A DNA stretch of 64,000 nt from Bradyrhizobium elkanii WSM2783 (GTDB lineage: Bacteria > Pseudomonadota > Alphaproteobacteria > Rhizobiales > Xanthobacteraceae), in NCBI RefSeq assembly GCF_000472865.1, contig NZ_AXAP01000010.1:107468-171467 (forward strand). The letters are read 5' to 3'. Below are positions 37,699 to 45,521 of this stretch, one piece after another. The stretch's first letter is position 1, and the number at the start of each line of letters is the position of its first letter. Below the pieces are notes generated by a model. The model was not told where the DNA came from. It did no database searches and saw only the letters and a program-made list of their open reading frames with translations. Both the position numbers and the translations under genes were made by a program.

Positions 37699-38757
37699 TT
37701 ATGGCCGTGCTTCGAGGATCAGGTTGAACGGCGTTTCGGTGGCGCGCCGGAACCTGGTGAAGCCGGCTTCGCGGGCGATCTCGCGCAGCCTGGCCTCGCC
37801 AGCCTGCGCGCCCAGGGCGAGCCCGACCTCCTGGTCCAGGGAGGCCGGCGTGCAGACCATGGTCGAGGCCGCATAGTAGACCCGCCCGATCGGATTGAGA
37901 TTGTCCTCCAGCCGGTCATTGGCGAAGGGCTCGACCAGCATGCAGGTGCCGTCCTTGGCCATGGTGCTGCGGGTATGCTTGAGCGCACCGACCGGGTCGC
38001 CCATGTCGTGCAGGCAGTCGAAGAAGCACACGAGATCGTAGCTGTCGGCAGGAAAAGTCTTTGCGGTGTGGGTCTCGAAGTGCATGCGATCGGACAGTCC
38101 CGCCTCCCGCGCCAGCTCGCGCGCGGCCTGGACCGAGCCCTCGTGATAGTCGAACCCGAAGAATGTGGATTTCGGAAACGCTTCCGCCATCAGCCGAGTC
38201 GATATGCCATGGCCGCAACCGACATCGGCGACCTTCGCGCCCCGCTTCAATTTGTCGACGACGCCCTCGAGCGAAGGCAGCCATTCCTGCACCAGATGAT
38301 GCTTGTAGCCGGTGCGAAAGAAGCGCGCCGTTCCGCAGAACAGGCATTCGCTGCGCTTGTTCCAGCCGACGCCCTTGCCGGTCTTGAAGGCGTCAGAAAT
38401 CTTCTGCTCGTCGAGGAATGTCGCCGCTACGACGTTGCCGACCGCGCCCAGGAAAACCGGGCTTTCGTCGTCGGCCAGCGCCATGGCCTGTTCCGGCAGC
38501 ATCGAGAATTTTCCCGATGCGGCGTCATATTCGACGTAGCCCGAGGCCGCTTGCGCCGACAGCCACTCGCGCACATAGCGCTCCGCGGTGCCTGTTGCCT
38601 TCGCCAGTTCGGAAGAGTCCATCGGTCCCTTCTCGGCCAACGCCTTGTAGAGGCCGAGCCTGTCACCGATCAGCATCAGCGACGCGTTCATCGCGGCGCC
38701 GATGTCACCAATCATCCTGCCCATGAAAGAGTTCAGGCGGTCACTATCAACTTCCAT
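37699..38757 (-). CDS. SAM-dependent methyltransferase with N-terminal winged helix
   Basis: A 352-residue protein. The N-terminal 100 residues form a dimerising winged helix of the O-methyltransferase type (LYKALAEKGPMDSSELAKAT, RYVREWLSAQAASGYV). The Rossmann SAM site is VADVGCGHGISTR, followed by FFGFDYHEG. Similar proteins include mycobacterial Rv2258c. Acceptor unknown. No partner gene is adjacent. Confidence 0.82.
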   Translation of the reverse strand: MEVDSDRLNSFMGRMIGDIGAAMNASLMLIGDRLGLYKALAEKGPMDSSELAKATGTAERYVREWLSAQAASGYVEYDAASGKFSMLPEQAMALADDESPVFLGAVGNVVAATFLDEQKISDAFKTGKGVGWNKRSECLFCGTARFFRTGYKHHLVQEWLPSLEGVVDKLKRGAKVADVGCGHGISTRLMAEAFPKSTFFGFDYHEGSVQAARELAREAGLSDRMHFETHTAKTFPADSYDLVCFFDCLHDMGDPVGALKHTRSTMAKDGTCMLVEPFANDRLEDNLNPIGRVYYAASTMVCTPASLDQEVGLALGAQAGEARLREIAREAGFTRFRRATETPFNLILEARP

Positions 38758-39023
38758 GATATGCCTCCGTCGAAATTGCTTTTCACCGAAACTGTCACAT
38801 CGACGCTGCGCAAAGCGACTCTTGCGGGATGCAAAACCGCTTCATCGCAGCGCGCGATAATGGTGTGGGAGGTGAGGCGTTACTTCTCACGACAGCGAGA
38901 TCGCCGTCACAAGCGCGCGAGCGGTAACGCAAACTTGCTCTGCTCTATTCTTTCTTCTCGGCAGTGCATGGCAGCGAGGCTGACGGATGTTGCGTCAGTA
39001 GCACCGCCATGCACCGCATCGTA

Positions 39024-39389
39024 TCACGCGCCCTGCGGCACCTGGTCGAGGAAGCCGGTGATGCTCTTGATGCGGCCGTCCTTCAGCACCGCGAAGTCCG
39101 TGCCCTTGATCGGGCCGTCGGCGCCGTCGGGACCAAGGCCCCAGCAAAAGCGGAGATGATCGCCGAAACCGTTGGGTTCGCCGATCAGTTTGAATTTGAA
39201 GGCCGGAAATTTTTCCTGGACGCCCGATATCAGCGCATCGACGCCTTCATGGCCGTCGCCGCTCATCAGCGGATCGACATAGCGTGCGTCCGTGGTCCAG
39301 TTCTCGGCCAGTATCTCGCGGCGCCGGCTCGGCGTGCGCTCGTTCCACAGTTCGATATAGCGGCTTGCGATGGTTTTGTGGTGGGTCAT
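39024..39389 (-). CDS. NTF2/SnoaL-like protein
   Basis: A 121-residue single-domain alpha+beta barrel protein (YIELWNERTPSRRREILAE, RYVDPLMSGDGHEGVDALI). AAGGAGAG upstream of ATG 39389 is a good ribosome site. The family includes isomerases, cyclases and ligand-binding proteins; function here unknown. Confidence 0.75.
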   Translation of the reverse strand: MTHHKTIASRYIELWNERTPSRRREILAENWTTDARYVDPLMSGDGHEGVDALISGVQEKFPAFKFKLIGEPNGFGDHLRFCWGLGPDGADGPIKGTDFAVLKDGRIKSITGFLDQVPQGA

Positions 39390-39542
39390 CTTGCTCTCCT
39401 TCGCGTGTCGCCGAATGGATCGGCTGCTGCGGACTATCGGATGTTGGCGTGAGCTAATCGATTACCTCCGAGGTCATCGCCGGCCGCTTGGAAATCTGCG
39501 GTGGTGCGCGAAACCGGATCACGTGCCAGTCGTTGGTTTCGC

Positions 39543-39577
39543 GCTAGAGCAATTCGAACAAAACTCTTCAGGTTCTA
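39543..39577. repeat. short AGAGCAATTCGAAC-type palindrome
   Basis: TAGAGCAATTCGAAC at one end faces GTTCTAGA at the other. On the minus strand it supplies the TAG that ends chaB. Confidence 0.55.
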
Positions 39578-39790
39578 GATTCCGGGTCTCTGGATCCAAT
39601 GATCGCCGACCTTGTCATAGGATCGCTTCACCGCCGCCCAGGCGGTCCGGTGTGCGATCTCCTCTTGCCTGATGTCGCCCGCATGCGCGGCAAAGGAATG
39701 GTTGAAGGCTTCGCGATAGATGTCCTGGGCATGCGGAGGCAAATGGCTGCGAACCGGAAATGGCAGATCCGCATTCGAGGGATAGGGCAT
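39575..39790 (-). CDS. chaB: ChaB-family protein
   Basis: A 71-residue protein clearly related to E. coli ChaB: MPYPSNADLPFPVRSHLPPH, AQDIYREAFNHSF, and ETAH/EEIAHRTAWAAVKRSY. ChaB was named as a regulator of the cation antiporter ChaA, but its role is uncertain; no chaA is nearby. Its start lies 64 bases from a FixK box at 39854-39867, so it may be induced at low oxygen. Confidence 0.85.
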   Translation of the reverse strand: MPYPSNADLPFPVRSHLPPHAQDIYREAFNHSFAAHAGDIRQEEIAHRTAWAAVKRSYDKVGDHWIQRPGI

Positions 39791-39853
39791 GGATAACTCC
39801 CCTGCTAACCCGCTCTGGCCACCGCTAATATGGTGGTCCTATATTGTCCACGC

Positions 39854-39867
39854 TTGATCGAGGTCAA
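39854..39867. promoter_or_regulatory. FixK/FNR box between chaB and the PhaC-like gene
   Basis: TTGATCGAGGTCAA fits TTGAY-N4-RTCAA exactly. Its centre is 56 bases before the PhaC-like start and 71 before chaB, so start sites at the usual -41.5 distance fit either gene. Confidence 0.8.
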
Positions 39868-39915
39868 ACCTTCCGCTGATGCCTGTCCGACCATGGCGCC
39901 GGCGAGCAAAGGGGG

Positions 39916-41076
39916 GTGAGCTTGAGCGAAAAGAGCAGACCACCGCAAGAGAAGCCGAGCGCCGACACGGATTGGGCGGTGCAGACGCTGCTATGGCCAA
40001 TGGCAGCCACGCGATTGGCGCTGGAAGCCTATCTGCATTGGTTCGCTGGTCGCGAGCCCACGCCGTCCGAGCCGGAGAACGAAACGCCGCCCCCCTGGTC
40101 CACGCCGAACGTGATCGCGCTGCAGCTCGCCTCGATGCGGCTGCGGGATTTTTCACGCAAGGCGACGGGCCAGCCGCTTCTGATCTGTGCCCCCTTTTCG
40201 CTGCACGAAGCTTTGGTCGCCGATTTCGCGCCCGGCCATAGCCTGGTGCAGGCCCTGCAACAGGACGGCATGGATCGCATTTATGTCACCGACTGGTGCT
40301 CGGCGACATCAGAGATGCGCTATCTTTCGATCGACAGCTATCTCGCCGACCTCAACGTGGCCGTCGATGACATCGGCGCACCGGTCGATCTCATCGGCTT
40401 GTGCCAGGGCGGGTGGCTGTCGCTGGTCTATGCGGCCCGTTTTCCGCACAAGGTGCGGCGGCTCGTGCTCGCCGGTGCGCCGGTCGATGTCTCCGTGCCC
40501 TCAGATTTGTCGCGGATGGTGGCAAGTGTGCCCGAGGCAGCGTTCGACGAACTGGTGCACCAGGGAGAGGGCATCATAAGCGGCAAGCATACGCTTCGCT
40601 TCTGGAGCATGCCGCTCACCCTCCATGACGTCGAAGCGACCTTGCAGCGGGATCTCGGCGATGGATCGGAACAAGGCGCGGCACTGCTGGCACGCTTCGA
40701 GCGCTGGGATCGCAAGCTGCTGGATTTGCCAGGAACCTTTTATATCGAGGCGACCAACTGGATCTTCCGCGAGAACCGGATCGCCCAGGGACGATTCATC
40801 GCGCTTGGCCACAAGATCGATCTCGCCGATGTGACGGTTCCGGTTTTCCTGCTGGCAGCAGAGAAGGACATTGTCGTGCCGCTCGAGCAGGCACTCGCCA
40901 CGGCGCGCCTGCTCGGCACGCCGCCGCAATGGCTGGAGCAGTCCTCCGAGCCGTGCGGTCACCTCGGTCTTTTCATGGGGCGCGAGAGCTTGAGCCGTTC
41001 GTGGCGCCGGATCATCCGCTGGCTCCAGGCCGGTGGCGACGATGTTGCGGAACCAAGGCCCAGGATCAGGGCGTGA
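39916..41076 (+). CDS. PhaC-like alpha/beta hydrolase, short form
   Basis: A 386-residue protein related to polyhydroxyalkanoate synthases, with the Cys lipase box GLCQGG (C163) and the probable triad partners D318 (AEKDIVVP) and H349 (CGHLGLF). It is much shorter than class I PhaC (about 600 residues) and lacks most of the usual N-terminal domain, so it may polymerise, depolymerise or hydrolyse an acyl thioester. GTG 39916 is the start. A FixK box upstream suggests microaerobic induction. Confidence 0.78.
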   Translation: MSLSEKSRPPQEKPSADTDWAVQTLLWPMAATRLALEAYLHWFAGREPTPSEPENETPPPWSTPNVIALQLASMRLRDFSRKATGQPLLICAPFSLHEALVADFAPGHSLVQALQQDGMDRIYVTDWCSATSEMRYLSIDSYLADLNVAVDDIGAPVDLIGLCQGGWLSLVYAARFPHKVRRLVLAGAPVDVSVPSDLSRMVASVPEAAFDELVHQGEGIISGKHTLRFWSMPLTLHDVEATLQRDLGDGSEQGAALLARFERWDRKLLDLPGTFYIEATNWIFRENRIAQGRFIALGHKIDLADVTVPVFLLAAEKDIVVPLEQALATARLLGTPPQWLEQSSEPCGHLGLFMGRESLSRSWRRIIRWLQAGGDDVAEPRPRIRA

Positions 41077-41201
41077 AACGAAAGCCTTCGGCGGGAGCCG
41101 GGCTATCTCAACTCGGCTAGTGCGAGCGGACGCATCGCATCGGGCGCGGCAATATGCTGGACAATGGCCTGCCGGCGCGAAGCTTCGGTCCGGTCGCTGC
41201 T

Positions 41202-41312
41202 TCAGCCATGAACCGCCAGCAGCATGATCGCGAGTGCGGCAGCAGCACCAAGCGCAATGATCTTGCGATGGTGCCACGGTCCGCGCTGATCAATGAATGG
41301 TTCATGGCACAC
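41202..41312 (-). CDS. possible 36-residue membrane miniprotein downstream of fixK
   Basis: GTG 41312, 16 bases after the fixK stop, opens MCHEPFIDQRGPWHHRKIIA followed by LGAAAALAIMLLAVHG and a TGA. It has a polar, His-rich head and one C-terminal hydrophobic helix. The ribosome site is poor (GAGG touches the start), but translational coupling to fixK is possible. No family is recognised. A frame in the other phase here lacks such structure. Confidence 0.4.
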   Translation of the reverse strand: MCHEPFIDQRGPWHHRKIIALGAAAALAIMLLAVHG

Positions 41313-41328
41313 CTCGGTCGTCAGGCGT

Positions 41329-42000
41329 TCAGGCGTTCAGCCGGTTTAGCGCAGCCCGGTTCCGCAATTCGATCCGGCGCGAAGTCGCCAGCGTGATGGC
41401 GCCGGATTGTTCCAACTGGGTGAAGGTGCGCGACACGGTCTCGATGGTGAGGCCGAGGTAGTCGGCAATGTCCTGGCGCGACATCGCAAGTTCGATCGAA
41501 TTCGTGCTGGCGGTGCGGCGGGCGATATCGAGCAGGAATCCCGCGACCCGCTCCTCGGCCGTCTTGATCAGGAGCAGCATGTGATTGCGGAAGTGCTGCA
41601 GTTCGCGCGTGGTGGCATCCCAAAGCTGCTGCGACAGATCCTTCTCGCGCTCGGCACGCAGCATCACCGCGCTGCGCTTGACGATCAGGACCTGCGCCCC
41701 GTTCACGGCCTCGGCGGAAGACGAGTGCGTTTCGCCCGCCTCAAAGCCGAAGATGTCGCCCGGCAGATAGAAGCCGCCGATCTGGCGCCGGCCGTCTTCC
41801 AGCACCTTGTAGGTGCGGACGGTGCCAGAGACTACCTGATAGAGATATTCGGCTTCGTCACCTTCGCCATAGATCTCGGCATTGCGCGCATATTGAAAGG
41901 GCGTGCCCATCAGCGCAAGCGGTCCCTGCATGGCCGGGCTTCCGAGACGGCGCGGCGTGCTCGCGGCCTGGATGACGGGGCGGGAAGCGTCGGTGTGCAT
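41329..42000 (-). CDS. fixK: FixK-type Crp/Fnr-family regulator
   Basis: A 223-residue activator with an N-terminal cyclic-nucleotide-like barrel (YLYQVVSGTVRTYKVLEDGR, FYLPGDIFGFEAGE) and a C-terminal winged helix (MSRQDIADYLGLTIETVSRT). The recognition helix has E-x-x-S-R, which reads TTGA/TCAA. The protein has no cysteine at all, so it cannot carry the FNR iron-sulfur cluster; this is the FixK pattern, where oxygen is sensed upstream by FixLJ. ATG 42000 follows GGAGCCCGCC. FixK boxes lie next to several neighbours. Confidence 0.9.
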   Translation of the reverse strand: MHTDASRPVIQAASTPRRLGSPAMQGPLALMGTPFQYARNAEIYGEGDEAEYLYQVVSGTVRTYKVLEDGRRQIGGFYLPGDIFGFEAGETHSSSAEAVNGAQVLIVKRSAVMLRAEREKDLSQQLWDATTRELQHFRNHMLLLIKTAEERVAGFLLDIARRTASTNSIELAMSRQDIADYLGLTIETVSRTFTQLEQSGAITLATSRRIELRNRAALNRLNA

Positions 42001-42072
42001 GGCGGGCTCCTTCAAATCATCTGATGGAGCCAGACTGCCTGCCTGCACCGCGCCTGAAAATTCGGAGTCCTT

Positions 42073-42110
42073 CCCTAAGGAAGATTACGGACCCTAAGGA
42101 ATGTTACGGA
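42073..42110 (-). promoter_or_regulatory. tandem 19-base repeats, probable FixJ sites upstream of fixK
   Basis: Two adjacent 19-base units (42073-42091 and 42092-42110) differ at two positions; on the minus strand each reads TCCGTAA-N2-TTCCTTAGGG. They lie 73-110 bases upstream of fixK. The GTAA...CCTTA pattern resembles known FixJ sites of rhizobial fixK promoters. Confidence 0.6.
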
Positions 42111-42129
42111 GGGCTGGGACCCAGACAAT

Positions 42130-42207
42130 CGTCATTGCGAGCGTAGCGAAGCAATCCATGGCTCCACGTGCGGAACGATGGATTGCTTCGCTGCGCTCGC
42201 AATGACG
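42130..42207. repeat. intergenic palindrome, CGTCATTGCGAGCG type, copy 1
   Basis: Arms CGTCATTGCGAGCGTAGCG and CGCTGCGCTCGCAATGACG, inner GCAATCCAT/ATGGATTGC. It lies between the divergently placed ends of fixK upstream sequence and the stress-protein stop. Three further copies surround a GIY-YIG gene at 59 kb. Confidence 0.9.
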
Positions 42208-42241
42208 GACGATACGCGACGGCGGAGGCCCGCCAGCCAGC

Positions 42242-43078
42242 TCAATGCGACATCAGCGTCGGTACCGTCATGCACTGGAGCATCTCGCGGGTGACGCCGC
42301 CGAGCAGCCGTTCCTGCAGCCGCGAATGCCCGTAACCGCCCATCACCAGCAGATCGAGGCTCTCGTCGGCCGCAACGGACAGGATGGCTGGCTGGATTTC
42401 GGAGTGCGCGGCCGGGAAGGCCATGATCTTGGCCGGCAGTCCAAGCCGCGCCAGATGTTCGACGAGGCGCTGCGGGCTTGCTTCGTCGGGAATCGCCCCC
42501 GGATTACCGATGGAAATGATCGTGAGCGCGTCGGCGTGCCGCAGCAGCGGCATGGCATCCCGCAGCGCACGGCCGGCAAGGCGGCTTCCGTCCCAGCAAA
42601 TTCCGATGCGCCGCGCCGCAAATGCGCCGCGGAAGGTATAGGGCATGAACAAGACCGGGCCGCCTGACTGGAACAGGACTTCCTGCGGCACGTCGTTGTC
42701 GAACGTATCGCGGTCGGGTTCCGGCTGCAGGACTACGGTGAGATCATGAAGCCGGGCGCTGGCGCCGGCGATCGCGATTGCCTCGCCTGGTGTCGCGCTC
42801 ATGGTGCGGCAGGTATACGAAATCCCTGCGTGCTTCGCCTCGACCTCGAAAACGAGCATCGCGGCCTCTGCACGCTCCAGCGCGTGCTGCCGGGTCTCCT
42901 CGACGATCATGGCGACCGCAGCGCCGCCGGCCGCGGCGATCGGAACATTGGCGGTCTCGTAGGCGACGGACAGCGCGTCGAGGTGGGCGCCGTACGTCAT
43001 GGTCAGCAGCACGGCGCCGTCAATCACCGGCCGCGCCGGACGTTCGGAAGGGATAAGCACCAGCAGGTTCTTGAACAT
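42242..43078 (-). CDS. universal stress protein (tandem UspA domains)
   Basis: A 278-residue protein with two UspA-like domains. The C-terminal one has the ATP-binding pattern MGGYGHSRLQERLLGGVT. GGGGAG eight bases upstream supports ATG 43078 (MFKNLLVLIPSER). Such proteins are induced at low oxygen or stress. Two FixK boxes lie 78-122 bases upstream. Confidence 0.88.
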   Translation of the reverse strand: MFKNLLVLIPSERPARPVIDGAVLLTMTYGAHLDALSVAYETANVPIAAAGGAAVAMIVEETRQHALERAEAAMLVFEVEAKHAGISYTCRTMSATPGEAIAIAGASARLHDLTVVLQPEPDRDTFDNDVPQEVLFQSGGPVLFMPYTFRGAFAARRIGICWDGSRLAGRALRDAMPLLRHADALTIISIGNPGAIPDEASPQRLVEHLARLGLPAKIMAFPAAHSEIQPAILSVAADESLDLLVMGGYGHSRLQERLLGGVTREMLQCMTVPTLMSH

Positions 43079-43155
43079 CGTCATTCTCCCCCACAATTGG
43101 TGGCAATCGGCCCGAATTGGACGCAGTCATAAGAGCACAACGGCCGATCCGGGTA

Positions 43156-43200
43156 TTGATCCAGGTCAGAGGGCGCCGTCGTCATTTTGACGCACATCAA
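43156..43200. promoter_or_regulatory. two FixK/FNR boxes between the stress-protein and CBS genes
   Basis: TTGATCCAGGTCAG (43156-43169, one mismatch) and TTGACGCACATCAA (43187-43200, perfect) lie between divergent genes. The first is well placed for the stress-protein promoter; the second could serve the CBS gene through a long leader or strengthen the same promoter. Confidence 0.8.
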
Positions 43201-43227
43201 GGTCCGGCTCGCTCGCCGGTGCACGCT

Positions 43228-43352
43228 GGAGCTTAGGTTCTGATTGAACCAGAGCCGAAGCTCTAGATTTTTGCTTTGACGCGTTTTCTTCACGCGAACC
43301 GGTGCCCACCCTCGGATCAAGTCCGAGGGCATGCTTCGCTCGAAAACGCTCT
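43228..43352. repeat. intergenic palindrome, GAACCGAAGCTCTG type, copy 2 (reverse)
   Basis: Reverse complement of the element at 30914-31013, with an extra CCCTCGGATCAAGTCCGAGGG hairpin inserted. It lies between the FixK boxes and the CBS gene and would be in the CBS leader if that gene starts at the boxes. Confidence 0.85.
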
Positions 43353-43381
43353 CGCGACCCGAGCCTGTTTGGAGAGAAACA

Positions 43382-43837
43382 ATGCTGGCAACGGATGTCA
43401 TGCGAACCTGCTTCGCCACCATAAAGCCGAACGCGCCGCTGCTCGATGCCGTCCACCTGCTCCTTGAAACCACCCAGCGTGGCTTGCCTGTGATCGACGA
43501 TGATGGATCTTTGGTCGGCATCATCTCCGAAGGTGATTTCCTGCATCGCCAGGAGCTGGGCGTGACTGGCCCCGCAGGGTTCCTGCTCGAATTGATGCTC
43601 GGAAGAGCGGAGGGTCATCTGATGCGCGAGCGAACGCACGCGTTGCGCGTCGATGCCGTCATGACGCGGGATCCCGTCCGCGTGGATGAGACCGCGACGG
43701 TAGACGATGTCGTTACGCGAATGGACGCGCACCAGATATCGCAGGTGCTGGTGGTCCGCGACGGCAAGCCCATCGGAATCGTTGGCCGGACGCAGTTGCT
43801 CATCGCGCTCGAACGTTGTTTGAGCCCGCAACACTGA
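43382..43837 (+). CDS. CBS-domain pair protein
   Basis: A 151-residue protein made of two CBS domains (RGLPVIDDDGSLVGIISEGD and SQVLVVRDGKPIGIVGRTQL). CBS pairs bind adenine nucleotides and often sense energy state. GGAGAG five bases upstream fixes ATG 43382. Likely part of the FixK-linked group with the stress protein and glucokinase. Confidence 0.88.
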   Translation: MLATDVMRTCFATIKPNAPLLDAVHLLLETTQRGLPVIDDDGSLVGIISEGDFLHRQELGVTGPAGFLLELMLGRAEGHLMRERTHALRVDAVMTRDPVRVDETATVDDVVTRMDAHQISQVLVVRDGKPIGIVGRTQLLIALERCLSPQH

Positions 43838-44038
43838 CGAAGGGGCGGCAGGCTATTCGCAGCATTTTCGGCCTGGGTTGCGTTGATAAACCACGCAGCG
43901 ACCGATTCCCAAAACCTCCGTGCGGTGGTACTCGGACCTCATCGCCGCCAGCCAGCCGGCAGGCGCGGACCGGAACCGGCAAGCGGCTGCGCCGAAAGAT
44001 GGGCGCGTGCTGATCGGAACTCGACAGGAACGGAGTCA

Positions 44039-45007
44039 ATGACCGGGACCAGCCAAGCATTGCTCGCCGATATCGGCGGCACCAATGCGCGTTTCGCGCT
44101 CGTCAGGGGTGGTCAGATCGGCCCCATCGAACATGTCAAGGTCGCCGACTATCCGACCTCGGCGGAGGCGATCGCTGCCTTCCTCGCCCGCCACGCGACG
44201 GGCGGCGTTGCCACTGCGGCGATTTTCGGCATCGCGGGCCCGATCGAGAACAACCGCGTGGTGCTGACCAACAGCCCGTGGATGTTCGATGCGGCCAGCC
44301 TGCGTCAGCAATTCGCCTTCACGGCTGTGCATCTGCTCAATGATTTCGAGGCGCTGGCCTGGTCGCTCCCGGCACTGGGGACTTCCGACCTGGTATCGCT
44401 CGGCGGCCGAACTCCGGTCGCCGGCGCTCCCATGCTCGTGGTCGGGCCGGGGACCGGCTTTGGCGCGTCCTGCCTGGTTCCGGCGAGCAAGCCGCCCGTG
44501 GCAGTTGTCACCGAAGCCGGCCATGCCACCTTGCCGGCAACGTCGGAACGGGAGGAGCGGGTGATCGATCACCTGCGCGGGCGCTTCGGTCACGTCTCGA
44601 TCGAACGTGTGCTATCGGGGTCCGGCCTCGCCAATCTCTATGATGCCCTGAACGCCATCGACGGCGCCGGCGCGCCCGCGCGCGATGCGGCCTCGATCAC
44701 GCAGGCCGCGCTTGACGGGAGCTGCGCGACGAGCCGGGCGGCGCTCGACATGTTCTGCGCGATGCTCGGCATGGTCTGCGGCAATCTGGCGCTGACCTTC
44801 GGCGCCCGGGGCGGCGTCTATATCGCCGGCGGCATCGTGCCTCGTTTCGTCGATCATCTGGCGGGATCGGGTTTTGGCACGGGCTTCACCAGCAAAGGCC
44901 GGTTCGATGCCTATCTGCGGGAGATTCCGGTCCATGTCATCACCAGGCCCGATGTGACTTTTGTCGGGCTCAAGGCGTTCTTCGAGACCAACGTCGCGGC
45001 CGCATAG
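44039..45007 (+). CDS. glk: glucokinase
   Basis: A 322-residue Glk-family kinase that phosphorylates glucose with ATP. The first phosphate loop is LLADIGGTNARFAL, the sugar-site text is LTNSPWMFD and LNDFEALAWSLP, then PGTGFGASCL. ATG 44039 follows GGAG; an upstream extension is nonsense. It lies 201 bases after the CBS gene in the same direction, so co-expression is possible. Confidence 0.9.
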   Translation: MTGTSQALLADIGGTNARFALVRGGQIGPIEHVKVADYPTSAEAIAAFLARHATGGVATAAIFGIAGPIENNRVVLTNSPWMFDAASLRQQFAFTAVHLLNDFEALAWSLPALGTSDLVSLGGRTPVAGAPMLVVGPGTGFGASCLVPASKPPVAVVTEAGHATLPATSEREERVIDHLRGRFGHVSIERVLSGSGLANLYDALNAIDGAGAPARDAASITQAALDGSCATSRAALDMFCAMLGMVCGNLALTFGARGGVYIAGGIVPRFVDHLAGSGFGTGFTSKGRFDAYLREIPVHVITRPDVTFVGLKAFFETNVAAA

Positions 45008-45105
45008 GTCGCTTCGACGATGGAAGTCGCTCGATCACGCTCGACGAAATGCACGATGCCGGCCGCGCGTCACGGCCGGCATCGCCATTCTCGAGTAAGG
45101 CGCGC

Positions 45106-45456
45106 TTACTTCGCCGCGGTCACCATGATCTCGACAGTGTATTGCGGTGCCGCCAGCTTGGCCTCGACGGTGGCGCGCGCCGGTGTGTTGCCTGCCGACA
45201 CCCAGCGGTCCCACACGGCGTTCATCTCGGGAAACGTCTTCATGTCGGTGATGTAGATCGTCGTCGTCAGCAATTTCGATTTGTCGGTGCCGGCCTTTGC
45301 CAGATGGCCGTCGATGATCGAGAGGATCTCCTCGGTCTGTTTCGTCACGCTTTCACCGGCCGTCTTGTTGGCGACGATGCCGGCCAGATAGACCGTGTCG
45401 CCATGCACGACGACCTGGCTCATCCGCGGCCCGGTCTCAAAACGCTGAATGGTCAT
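45106..45456 (-). CDS. RidA-family protein
   Basis: A 116-residue RidA/YjgF-like protein (VVVHGDTVYLAGIVANKTAG, TTIYITDMKTFPEMNAVWDR, ARATVEAKLA). RidA hydrolyses reactive imines; the substrate Arg in the ARAT motif is present. GGGAGAA precedes ATG 45456. It lies 66 bases beyond the FAD-dehydrogenase stop on the same strand. Confidence 0.88.
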   Translation of the reverse strand: MTIQRFETGPRMSQVVVHGDTVYLAGIVANKTAGESVTKQTEEILSIIDGHLAKAGTDKSKLLTTTIYITDMKTFPEMNAVWDRWVSAGNTPARATVEAKLAAPQYTVEIMVTAAK

Positions 45457-45521
45457 ATTGTTCTCCCGTTGATTGGCGGGTGACTACCTAGCGCAGTCGC
45501 TTAACACTGGCGAGTCGCGAT

